20,123 nt of DNA from an uncultured Saprospirales bacterium. Its GTDB lineage: Bacteria > Bacteroidota > Bacteroidia > Chitinophagales > JADIYW01. The translations under genes were made by a program, and so were the position numbers. Numbering within the stretch: position 1 is the stretch's first letter; each line of letters opens with the position of its first letter. Below are positions 9,089-14,972 of the stretch, piece after piece. Below the pieces are notes generated by a model, which had not been told where the DNA came from, searched no databases, and saw only the letters and a program-made list of their open reading frames with translations. The DNA is taken from positions 1 to 20,123 of the forward strand of contig CALLKF010000175.1 in assembly GCA_938008535.1 (NCBI GenBank). The letters run 5' to 3'.

Positions 9089-9535
9089 ATGATTGATTTT
9101 AATAAGCAATTAAAAAAAGAAGTTATCTTAAATGCGACTGTTGCTGAAGTTTGGAAAAAATGGACAACAACAGAAGGCATCACTTCCTTTTTTGCACCAC
9201 AAGCTGATATTGAATTAGCCATTGGCGGAAAATTTGAATTGTATTTTATGTTAGATAATCCTTCAGGAGAACAAGGTTCAGAAGATTGCAAAATACTGAG
9301 TTTTTTACCAGAAAAAATGTTGTCGTTTTCATGGAATGCACCACCGCAGTTTCCGAATGTTCGCAAACAAAAGCATTGGTATATTTTAGAATTTAATAAG
9401 CAAACAGAAACTGAAACACAACTTCAGTTAACAGGCCTTGGCTGGAAGGATAGTGATGAATGGAATGACGTTTACTTTTATTTCGACAACGCATGGACAA
9501 TGGTATTGAATAATCTTAAAAAATCATTTGAATGA
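9089..9535 (+). CDS. SRPBCC / AHSA1-like (START-fold) domain protein
   Basis: A 148-residue protein of the SRPBCC superfamily, with the helix-grip layout of the AHSA1 (Aha1 C-terminal-like) group: an N-terminal strand with ATVAEVWKKWTT, then GGKFELYF, a mid-protein LSFSWNAPP strand, and a long C-terminal helix (FDNAWTMVLNNLKKSF). Such proteins bind hydrophobic ligands or protein partners in a deep cavity; the ligand is unknown. I started it at ATG 9089, one base after the SDR stop, rather than at 9041, which would overlap the SDR gene by 47 bases. Its stop overlaps the next start as ATGA, so translation is probably coupled to the rhomboid gene. Confidence 0.9.
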   Translation: MIDFNKQLKKEVILNATVAEVWKKWTTTEGITSFFAPQADIELAIGGKFELYFMLDNPSGEQGSEDCKILSFLPEKMLSFSWNAPPQFPNVRKQKHWYILEFNKQTETETQLQLTGLGWKDSDEWNDVYFYFDNAWTMVLNNLKKSFE

Positions 9536-10134
9536 TCACATACATTATAATTGGTATAACTGTAGTTACAAGTTTGATGGCATTTAACAACCAAAAACTG
9601 TTTGGTGAATTAATATTCAATCCTTATGTAATAGAAAATAGAAAACAATATTTTCGTTTTATCAGTGCAGGTTTAATTCATGCTGATTTTGGACATTTAT
9701 TTTTCAATATGTTCACGCTTTATTTTTTCGGAACTGCAGTTGAAAATGCATTTGCTATGTTGTTTCCAGAAATGGCAGCTACACTTTACGTTTTATTATA
9801 CCTTTCTGGTTTAATAATGAGTTCTTTATTTTCTTATTTTAAACATAAAGAAAATCCACATTATAATGCACTTGGCGCGTCTGGTGCTGTATCTGCAATT
9901 TTGTTTTGTAGTATTATGATTTATCCAACGATGGGAATTTCTATCTATTTTTTACCAGGTATTCCTGCGTATATTTTTGGTCCATTATATCTGATGTATT
10001 GTGTGTATATGGCAAAACGTGGAATGGATAATATCGGACACGAAGCGCATTTCTTTGGTGCAGTTTGGGGAATTTTATATATCGTAGTGTTACACCATCA
10101 AGTATTACCAAGATTTTTTGAACAGATTTTTTAG
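9532..10134 (+). CDS. Rhomboid family intramembrane serine protease
   Basis: A 200-residue membrane protein with about six hydrophobic helices and rhomboid hallmarks: HADFGHLFFNM at 50-60 (the His/Asn oxyanion region, Asn59), GASG at 115-118 with nucleophile Ser117, and AHFFG with the catalytic His173. It should cleave transmembrane helices within the inner membrane; the substrate is unknown. The length is that of a minimal six-helix bacterial rhomboid without extra domains. Its ATG overlaps the stop of the SRPBCC gene by four bases, and the aldolase gene follows 12 bp downstream, so it is the third gene of the operon. Confidence 0.93.
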   Translation: MITYIIIGITVVTSLMAFNNQKLFGELIFNPYVIENRKQYFRFISAGLIHADFGHLFFNMFTLYFFGTAVENAFAMLFPEMAATLYVLLYLSGLIMSSLFSYFKHKENPHYNALGASGAVSAILFCSIMIYPTMGISIYFLPGIPAYIFGPLYLMYCVYMAKRGMDNIGHEAHFFGAVWGILYIVVLHHQVLPRFFEQIF

Positions 10135-10146
10135 ACATAATAACTT

Positions 10147-11166
10147 ATGATAGATTTAAGAAGTGATACCGTAACCAAACCAAGCGCAGCCATGTTGCAA
10201 GCCATGTTTGCTGCTGAAGTTGGTGATGATGTTTTTGGTGAAGATGTAACAGTAAATTTATTAGAACAAAAAATTGCAGCTTTATTTAACCACGAAGCTG
10301 CGTTGTTTTGTGCAAGTGGAACTATGGCCAATCAAATTGCGGTGAAAGCACATACGCAACCAATGGAAGAAATTATTCTTGATAAAACTGCACATATTTA
10401 TTTTTATGAAACGGCTGGTTATGCAGCAAATTCAGGTGTTTCGGTGAAATTGATAGATGGTGACAAAGGTAGAATTACTGCTGCTCAAGTAGTAGAAAAT
10501 ATTCAAGCAGATTTTGATTGGTTGCCTAAAACAAGTTTGGTTTGTTTAGAAAACACCAGCAACAAAGGTGGTGGTTCGTGCTATGATTTATCTACCATTA
10601 AAGAAATAAAAAAAGTTTGCGAAGAAAATAATTTGAAATTGCATTTAGATGGTGCACGCTTATATAATGCAATCATTGCAAAAAAATATACTTCACAAGA
10701 AATCGGAAATGAATTTGATTCTATTTCTGTTTGTTTTTCAAAAGGATTAGGTGCACCAGTTGGTTCTGTATTAATTGGAAACAAAGAATTTATCAAAAAA
10801 GCACGACGCATACGTAAGCGTTTTGGTGGTGGAATGCGACAAGTTGGTTACTTGGCTGCTGCGTGTTTGTATGCTTTGGAAAATAATGTAGAACGATTAA
10901 AAACAGATCATCAACATGCACAAAAATTAGCAACTGTTTTACAAAATTTATCTTGGATAAAAGAAGTGTTGCCATGCGAAACCAATATTTTAATTTTTGA
11001 AATAGATGAAACTCAAACTTCAGTTGAAGCTGTTTTATCTTTCTTAAAAGAAAATGAAATATTAGCGGTGCAATTCGGTAAACATCAAATACGGTTTGTT
11101 ACGCATTTAGATGTGACGAAAGAAATGATTGATAAGGTTTGCGAAGTGTTGCAGTTATTTAAATAA
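10147..11166 (+). CDS. ltaE: Low-specificity L-threonine aldolase (PLP-dependent)
   Basis: A 339-residue fold-type I PLP enzyme of the beta-eliminating lyase family, splitting L-threonine or L-allo-threonine into glycine and acetaldehyde in the cytoplasm. Family marks are the N-terminal IDLRSDTVTKPS, GDDVFGED at 26-33, CASGTMAN around 55-62, LHLDGAR (Asp168 contacts the cofactor ring nitrogen) and FSKGLGAP, in which Lys199 forms the Schiff base. Length is typical. It is the last gene of the SDR-SRPBCC-rhomboid operon; its stop codon directly abuts the stop of the convergent SecA-like gene (11164-11166 against 11167-11169), so the two transcripts must overlap. Confidence 0.95.
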   Translation: MIDLRSDTVTKPSAAMLQAMFAAEVGDDVFGEDVTVNLLEQKIAALFNHEAALFCASGTMANQIAVKAHTQPMEEIILDKTAHIYFYETAGYAANSGVSVKLIDGDKGRITAAQVVENIQADFDWLPKTSLVCLENTSNKGGGSCYDLSTIKEIKKVCEENNLKLHLDGARLYNAIIAKKYTSQEIGNEFDSISVCFSKGLGAPVGSVLIGNKEFIKKARRIRKRFGGGMRQVGYLAAACLYALENNVERLKTDHQHAQKLATVLQNLSWIKEVLPCETNILIFEIDETQTSVEAVLSFLKENEILAVQFGKHQIRFVTHLDVTKEMIDKVCEVLQLFK

Positions 11167-11754
11167 TTACTTACTCAAATTTACTTCAAACCAATTGGTT
11201 GCAGAATCTGTTTCAATAGCATTCGGATTTTTCTCATCCACTTTTTGTTGCGCATTTACGATTGATTTTGAAATCATAGTATGTTGCAGTGGTTCATTTT
11301 CGTCAAACCCAATTCGTTCTAACATTGGCACAATTTTATCACTACCAAAATAATGCAACAATGGTTCTTGTAATGAAATGTGAAATATGATTTCTGATAC
11401 ATGTAATTCATTTGCTAAATAATTAAGTATTTTTTGTTCAGTAACAAATGAAGGATGATGTTCAATAAAGCAAAATATAGTATTTGTCACATCAATCTTT
11501 GAATCTAACAAATTTTCTGCATGCGTTATTGTAATTTTCTTTTGTCGGTAAATATCAGAAGAAAAATCTAACTGCATCGTTTCAATAACTTGCGTTATTT
11601 GTTTTTTTGTTTCATTAAAATAGTAAACAAAAATAATGGATTTCGATTTATCCATAAATTTTACGATGCCTTTGTACTTTGCATAATCGTTTTTCCAGAT
11701 ATAATCTATAACTTTTACTTCTTTGTTTTTCTTGCCAAAAAAAGAATCAAACAT
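11167..11754 (-). CDS. Small SecA-like protein resembling a decayed nucleotide-binding domain 2
   Basis: A 195-residue protein. Residues about 123-177 resemble the SecA stretch joining the second ATPase domain to the helical scaffold: FHISL, then LLHYFGSDK, LERIGFDENEPLQH and KSIVNAQQKV line up with the SecA pattern of FYLS, FxSDR, M-LGM, E-I-H, TK-I and AQ-KVE. The preceding 30-120 alternates strands and helices, and IEHHPSFVTEQ (97-107) sits where SecA has its GTERHESRRID segment, but the arginine-finger motif QLRGRxGRQGD is missing, as are any Walker motifs. It therefore looks like an ATPase-dead relative; its function is unknown. I chose ATG 11754, 11 bp after the upstream oxidase subunit's stop; a longer frame to 11913 only reads that gene in another frame. 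It is the third gene of the Fur operon. Confidence 0.75.
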   Translation of the reverse strand: MFDSFFGKKNKEVKVIDYIWKNDYAKYKGIVKFMDKSKSIIFVYYFNETKKQITQVIETMQLDFSSDIYRQKKITITHAENLLDSKIDVTNTIFCFIEHHPSFVTEQKILNYLANELHVSEIIFHISLQEPLLHYFGSDKIVPMLERIGFDENEPLQHTMISKSIVNAQQKVDEKNPNAIETDSATNWFEVNLSK

Positions 11755-11765
11755 ACTAAATAATT

Positions 11766-12389
11766 TTATCCAACAATTAAAAAGAAAGACAGTAAATACA
11801 GCCAAACAACACCTAAAAAATGCCAAAATGTAGCAAATAAATTTAATTGTGATTTGGCTACAGGATCCGTAAAATATACTACTGACGTTGCATACTCTTT
11901 CAAGTTTGTCCAACTATTTGAAACGAAATAAGACAAAAAAATTAAACCACCAATAACATGCAATAAGTGAATTCCAGAAATTACATACAAATATTTTGAT
12001 GTGGCATGCTGCAAAGAATAACCATCCATAAACTGAAGCATCCATGCAATAATTTGTCCAGAAATAAACAATAATGCTAGTCCTATAATGACAATTAAAC
12101 TTGTTTTGTATTTGGTGTAATTGTCTTTTTTAAATTGTTGTTGCGCAATGTTTATTACTATGCTACTGGCTAATAAAATTATGGTGTTCCAAAAAAATAA
12201 AGGCACAAGTTTCATGTTTTTATGATTGGTATTAAAAACAGAGACAAAGTAAGAAAAAGTTAAGCTGACAAACATAAAGCTCATACCCAAAATACTACAA
12301 TACAAAATCATACGATAGTTTTTGTACTTGCGTTCAATTTTTTGTTCAAAAATCTTTGGTTGCGTTTTGTATGTAATTTCTTTTTCCAT
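11766..12389 (-). CDS. Cytochrome c oxidase subunit III-like membrane protein
   Basis: A 207-residue protein with five predicted membrane helices (about 28-50, 62-84, 97-119, 131-155, 184-206), the short bacterial form of heme-copper oxidase subunit III. Family marks are FISGQIIAWMLQ at 108-119, SGIHLLHVIGGLIFL at 138-152 and the C-terminal FWHFLGVVWLYLL at 188-200. In the inner membrane, subunit III stabilises subunit I and its proton path. No subunit I, II or IV gene is in the window, so this is either a stray subunit or a paralogue with another role. Its ATG overlaps the Fur stop by one base (TAATG), so the two are translationally coupled. Confidence 0.88.
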   Translation of the reverse strand: MEKEITYKTQPKIFEQKIERKYKNYRMILYCSILGMSFMFVSLTFSYFVSVFNTNHKNMKLVPLFFWNTIILLASSIVINIAQQQFKKDNYTKYKTSLIVIIGLALLFISGQIIAWMLQFMDGYSLQHATSKYLYVISGIHLLHVIGGLIFLSYFVSNSWTNLKEYATSVVYFTDPVAKSQLNLFATFWHFLGVVWLYLLSFFLIVG

Positions 12390-12808
12390 TATACATCATT
12401 GCAAGTTGCGCAAATTCCTTCAATTAGTAAATTTGCACTTACTAATTTATATTTTTTTGGCAATGCTAATTTTGGTATATCAATGTCATGTAAACACTCA
12501 ATCTTGTCACATTGTTTACATTTAAAATGAACATGGTCATCATCGTGGTTATGTTCAGTGCCTTCGTGTTTACATAACGCATATTTCGCAATGCCAGAAT
12601 CGTCTGGAACTTTGTGTAAAATTCCATTTTCTAAAAAAGAATTCAATGTTCTATAAATAGTAACTCTATCTAGTTTCTTTTCAAAATGAGTTTCTAAGTC
12701 AGCATGAGATAATGCACTTTCACTTTTTTTAAAGTAAGCGAGAATATCTAAACGAACTTGTGTAGTACGTAAATCGTGATGTTTTAATATATGTATTAGC
12801 TTTTGCAT
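12389..12808 (-). CDS. Fur-family metal-responsive repressor (Fur/Zur type)
   Basis: A 139-residue regulator with the usual Fur layout: an N-terminal winged helix (LRTTQVRLDIL; recognition helix DRVTIYRTLNSF at 47-58) and a C-terminal dimerisation/metal domain. Structural zinc pairs are Cys97/Cys100 (CKQC) and Cys133/Cys136 (CATC). A His/Asp-rich stretch at 81-94 (HEGTEHNHDDDHVH) supplies sensing-site ligands. Zinc is my first guess for the sensed metal, because the divergent neighbour is a MerC-like His-rich membrane protein, but iron or peroxide sensing cannot be excluded. It probably represses itself and the divergent gene through the palindrome at 12825-12839, 17 bp upstream of its ATG. 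The oxidase subunit III-like gene and the SecA-like gene follow in the same operon. Confidence 0.93.
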   Translation of the reverse strand: MQKLIHILKHHDLRTTQVRLDILAYFKKSESALSHADLETHFEKKLDRVTIYRTLNSFLENGILHKVPDDSGIAKYALCKHEGTEHNHDDDHVHFKCKQCDKIECLHDIDIPKLALPKKYKLVSANLLIEGICATCNDV

Positions 12809-12824
12809 TTTTTATCGATTTAAT

Positions 12825-12839
12825 TGCAATAAAGTTGCA
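12825..12839. promoter_or_regulatory. Probable Fur-family operator, TGCAA-N5-TTGCA
   Basis: A perfect 5-5-5 palindrome, TGCAATAAAGTTGCA, sits in the 64-bp spacer between the divergent Fur-family and MerC-like genes. Further TTGCA words flank it: one at 12803-12807 running into the Fur start codon and one at 12866-12870 just before the MerC-like ATG. The spacing and symmetry suit a dimeric Fur-family repressor controlling both directions. That it is the operator is inference from position and symmetry. Confidence 0.55.
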
Positions 12840-12849
12840 TTGAAATGTG

Positions 12850-12857
12850 TATATTTG
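12850..12857 (+). promoter_or_regulatory. -7 promoter element of the MerC-like gene
   Basis: TATATTTG, an exact match to TAnnTTTG. The predicted transcript start is near 12864, leaving about 9 nt before ATG 12873. The palindrome at 12825-12839 lies where the -33 element would be, so a bound repressor would block polymerase. Confidence 0.5.
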
Positions 12858-12872
12858 TAACTGAATTGCATT

Positions 12873-13283
12873 ATGAATATACAAAAAAAATCACATTCGC
12901 ATCATACGCATCATACAGAACAACTCAGTGTTTTTTTGTCAATGGCTTGTGCAATTCATTGTATGTTGACACCGATTTTAGTAATTTTGATGCCGATGGC
13001 TGGTATGTATTTGGAAAAATATCATTGGATTGAGTATGTTATAATATTGAGTGTCATTATTTTAGGATCTACATCGTTGTATCATGGTTATAAAATACAT
13101 CATCATAAAATACTACCGATTGCCTTGTTCGCTTTTGGTGTTTTGTTTATGATTTTAGGATCTATCTTACATATTTATTTACTACAAAATTCAATTATTC
13201 ATCATTTATTAACTGCTTTTGGTGGAGTTTTCTGTGGGATTGCACAGTTTTTGAATTTGCGTTTGGAGTCTATGAAAGCATAA
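12873..13283 (+). CDS. MerC-domain membrane protein, probable metal handling
   Basis: A 136-residue protein with four predicted membrane helices and a His-rich N-terminus (six His at residues 8-14). The first helix has ACAIHCMLTP, with Cys26, His29 and Cys30 fitting the MerC-family metal-binding pattern. MerC of mercury-resistance operons takes up Hg(II), but no mer gene lies nearby and Bacteroidota MerC-like proteins commonly neighbour Fur/Zur-type regulators, so zinc or another divalent metal is more likely here. More His pairs occur in the loop at 76-78 (HHH) and at 110-111. It is divergent from the Fur-family gene across a shared operator. The 35-bp gap to the convergent SirB1-like gene shows no strong terminator hairpin. 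Confidence 0.85.
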   Translation: MNIQKKSHSHHTHHTEQLSVFLSMACAIHCMLTPILVILMPMAGMYLEKYHWIEYVIILSVIILGSTSLYHGYKIHHHKILPIALFAFGVLFMILGSILHIYLLQNSIIHHLLTAFGGVFCGIAQFLNLRLESMKA

Positions 13284-13318
13284 GGAATTTTGTAAGACTA
13301 CTGATTTTTTATTCAAAT

Positions 13319-14227
13319 TTATTCTTCTATCAAATCATCATCTTCATGCTGAAACAAATCGAATAATTCTTTCAATTGATGTGCTTTATCAATATTGCCA
13401 GTTTGGTCGTAGCAAGAAAGCTGATTGTAGATCAGTGTTTTTATAATTTCAAGATTATTGCATGGTGAATAAAATTTCACATGCGATTTCATTTTCATTT
13501 GCTCTAGATAATGTGTGATTTCACTTCGAGAAAATGCAATACCTTTATTCAAAGGATTCAAATAAAACTGAACAGACTTTTCCTGATTGGCAGCACTCAA
13601 TTCTTCTTCAGTTAAATGCTTTCTGCAATAACACATGATAAAATGATATGGCAAATTGATACCATAAATTGGTAATTCATTTTTTTGTGCTAAGATTAAA
13701 TACAAAATTCCTAAGCTTAAGGAGTTTCCTTTTTTAGAATCAAGTAAGTTGCTGATGTAACCTAAATCAGGATCGAGTTGCTGCGATTGATGGCCAAAGA
13801 ATCCATGTAGTTGAAACAAGATATGATTCATTACATGTGCTTCTTCCAATGCAGACAAAGCTGGATTTAATTCAATCCAAATAGTTTTTGAAATGCTGTC
13901 TATTTTTTGTGTTACTTTAAATTCATCTAATTCAGGATATTGAAATTTGGAAATAATTAAAGCACCTTCCAATAAATCTTCGCTGCCTTTTGCAATCCAT
14001 TTTATCAATCTATCTTTTACATTGGAAAATTGAATCTTATTAATCAGATCTTCCAAACGTTTTTGTATTAATTGATTATCGGAAGTTTCCCAAGCCGATT
14101 CTAATAATGGGATTCCTTCAACACCTAATGAAAACAACTTGTTTGTAACATGCGAATACACTTCGTTGTCATTATCATCTAATAAAGTGATAAGTGCTTT
14201 AAATTCGTTTTCGGAAACTTCTTGCAT
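13319..14227 (-). CDS. SirB1 / transglutaminase-like domain protein
   Basis: A 302-residue cytoplasmic protein. Residues about 5-95 are helical and look HEAT-like. Residues about 100-290 fit the SirB1 (Transglut_core2) family: an EEAHVMNHILFQLHGFFG helix, KGNSLSLGILYLILA at 166-180 and INLPYHFI with His195. The family shares the papain/transglutaminase fold, but the position that would hold the nucleophilic cysteine reads Asn-Ser-Leu-Ser, so I doubt transglutaminase activity. Its function is unknown. A near-consensus -7 element (TATATTGT, minus strand, 14239-14246) lies just before the ATG. The C-terminus is strongly acidic. The preceding minus-strand gene, hepT, ends 64 bp upstream; the spacer is AT-rich, with weak stem-loops only. 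Confidence 0.82.
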   Translation of the reverse strand: MQEVSENEFKALITLLDDNDNEVYSHVTNKLFSLGVEGIPLLESAWETSDNQLIQKRLEDLINKIQFSNVKDRLIKWIAKGSEDLLEGALIISKFQYPELDEFKVTQKIDSISKTIWIELNPALSALEEAHVMNHILFQLHGFFGHQSQQLDPDLGYISNLLDSKKGNSLSLGILYLILAQKNELPIYGINLPYHFIMCYCRKHLTEEELSAANQEKSVQFYLNPLNKGIAFSRSEITHYLEQMKMKSHVKFYSPCNNLEIIKTLIYNQLSCYDQTGNIDKAHQLKELFDLFQHEDDDLIEE

Positions 14228-14291
14228 AATTTATAGGTACAATATAGAAGTTAATTTTAAAAAATAAAATTATTTTTTTGGTTGATTTTTG

Positions 14292-14645
14292 TCAACAATT
14301 GTGCTGAATGATTAAACCTATATCAGTTTTTAATTTAGGTAGATGCAGTTGGATTATATTCCAAACTTCTTTAGCATCCACACCAAAATAATCATGTGCA
14401 ACAATATTTCTAAATCCTTTTATTTTAAACCAATCAATACTATTATAATGATTTGTGAATTCATCGGATAATCTTACTACCATTTCGCCGATTACAATAA
14501 AATTCATTAACACAGCATCAAAAGATTCTGTATCATTAAATAATTCATCTTCATTGGAAATATCTTGCGTGTAATTTTCAATTTTAGATATGCAATCTAA
14601 AATGCTTAGTAAGTTAACTTTATCTTTTTTTGATAAATTAAACAT
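14292..14645 (-). CDS. hepT: HepT-like HEPN ribonuclease toxin (DUF86)
   Basis: A 117-residue all-helical HEPN protein. RNIVAHDY at 79-86 is the RX4HXY motif: Arg79 and His84 form the RNase site and Tyr86 is the residue the partner nucleotidyltransferase AMPylates in characterised HepT/MntA pairs. All key residues are present, so the toxin looks intact. Its start overlaps the end of mntA by 8 bases, so it is translated from the same transcript with the antitoxin gene first. The few bases around its stop can form a small GTTGA/TCAAC hairpin, too weak to call a terminator. Confidence 0.9.
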   Translation of the reverse strand: MFNLSKKDKVNLLSILDCISKIENYTQDISNEDELFNDTESFDAVLMNFIVIGEMVVRLSDEFTNHYNSIDWFKIKGFRNIVAHDYFGVDAKEVWNIIQLHLPKLKTDIGLIIQHNC

Positions 14646-14934
14646 AAATGGCTTCGCTCAGTATTTGAGTTTTGTAAAACGGTTTTATGTATTTTTCATT
14701 ACAAATGTCAACATCAGATTTTAGCAAATCATGTAAATATGTTTTCAATTCACTTTTTACAGTATATAAATCATCAGTATTGTTATTAAAAGTTACCAAT
14801 AAATCTATGTCTGATTTTTTTGTGTTTTCATCGCGTGCATAAGAACCAAATAAAGCAATAGTTTCTAAATAAAATTTAGATTGTAGAAATTCTTTGTTTT
14901 CTGTTAAATGCAATATAATTTGCTCCTTTGTCAT
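14638..14934 (-). CDS. mntA: MntA-like minimal nucleotidyltransferase antitoxin
   Basis: A 98-residue minimal nucleotidyltransferase. GSYARDENTKKSDID at 30-44 is the GSX10DXD signature (Gly30, Ser31, metal-binding Asp42 and Asp44), with a likely third acidic residue in SDVDI (73-77). In characterised type VII toxin-antitoxin modules this enzyme neutralises HepT by adding AMP to its tyrosine. It overlaps hepT by 8 bases. TAACTTTG (14939-14946, minus strand) fits the -7 consensus only 4 nt above the ATG, so its own transcript would be essentially leaderless; alternatively it is read through from topA, whose stop is 38 bp upstream. Confidence 0.9.
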   Translation of the reverse strand: MTKEQIILHLTENKEFLQSKFYLETIALFGSYARDENTKKSDIDLLVTFNNNTDDLYTVKSELKTYLHDLLKSDVDICNEKYIKPFYKTQILSEAIYV

Positions 14935-14938
14935 ATTG

Positions 14939-14946
14939 CAAAGTTA
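14939..14946 (-). promoter_or_regulatory. Possible -7 element of the mntA-hepT operon
   Basis: Minus-strand TAACTTTG matches TAnnTTTG exactly, ending 4 nt before ATG 14934. The transcript would begin at or next to the start codon. No good -33 partner is visible. Confidence 0.35.
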
Positions 14947-14972
14947 AGAGTAATTTATAAAAAAGAAAGTTT

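Noticed and set aside
11755..11913. N-terminal extension of the SecA-like protein with a hydrophobic, Cys-rich segment
   Set aside because: It overlaps the oxidase subunit III-like gene in another frame and looks like a shadow of its membrane helices; ATG 11754 just after that gene's stop is far more likely.
12873..13283. A mercury-resistance (mer) operon
   Set aside because: Only a MerC-like protein is present; there is no merA, merT, merP or MerR-type regulator, and the regulator next door is Fur-type.
14247..14291. Terminator between hepT and the SirB1-like gene
   Set aside because: Only weak AT-only pairing and a 5-bp GTTGA/TCAAC stem at the hepT stop; the stronger T-run follows the stem on the plus strand, where no gene ends.
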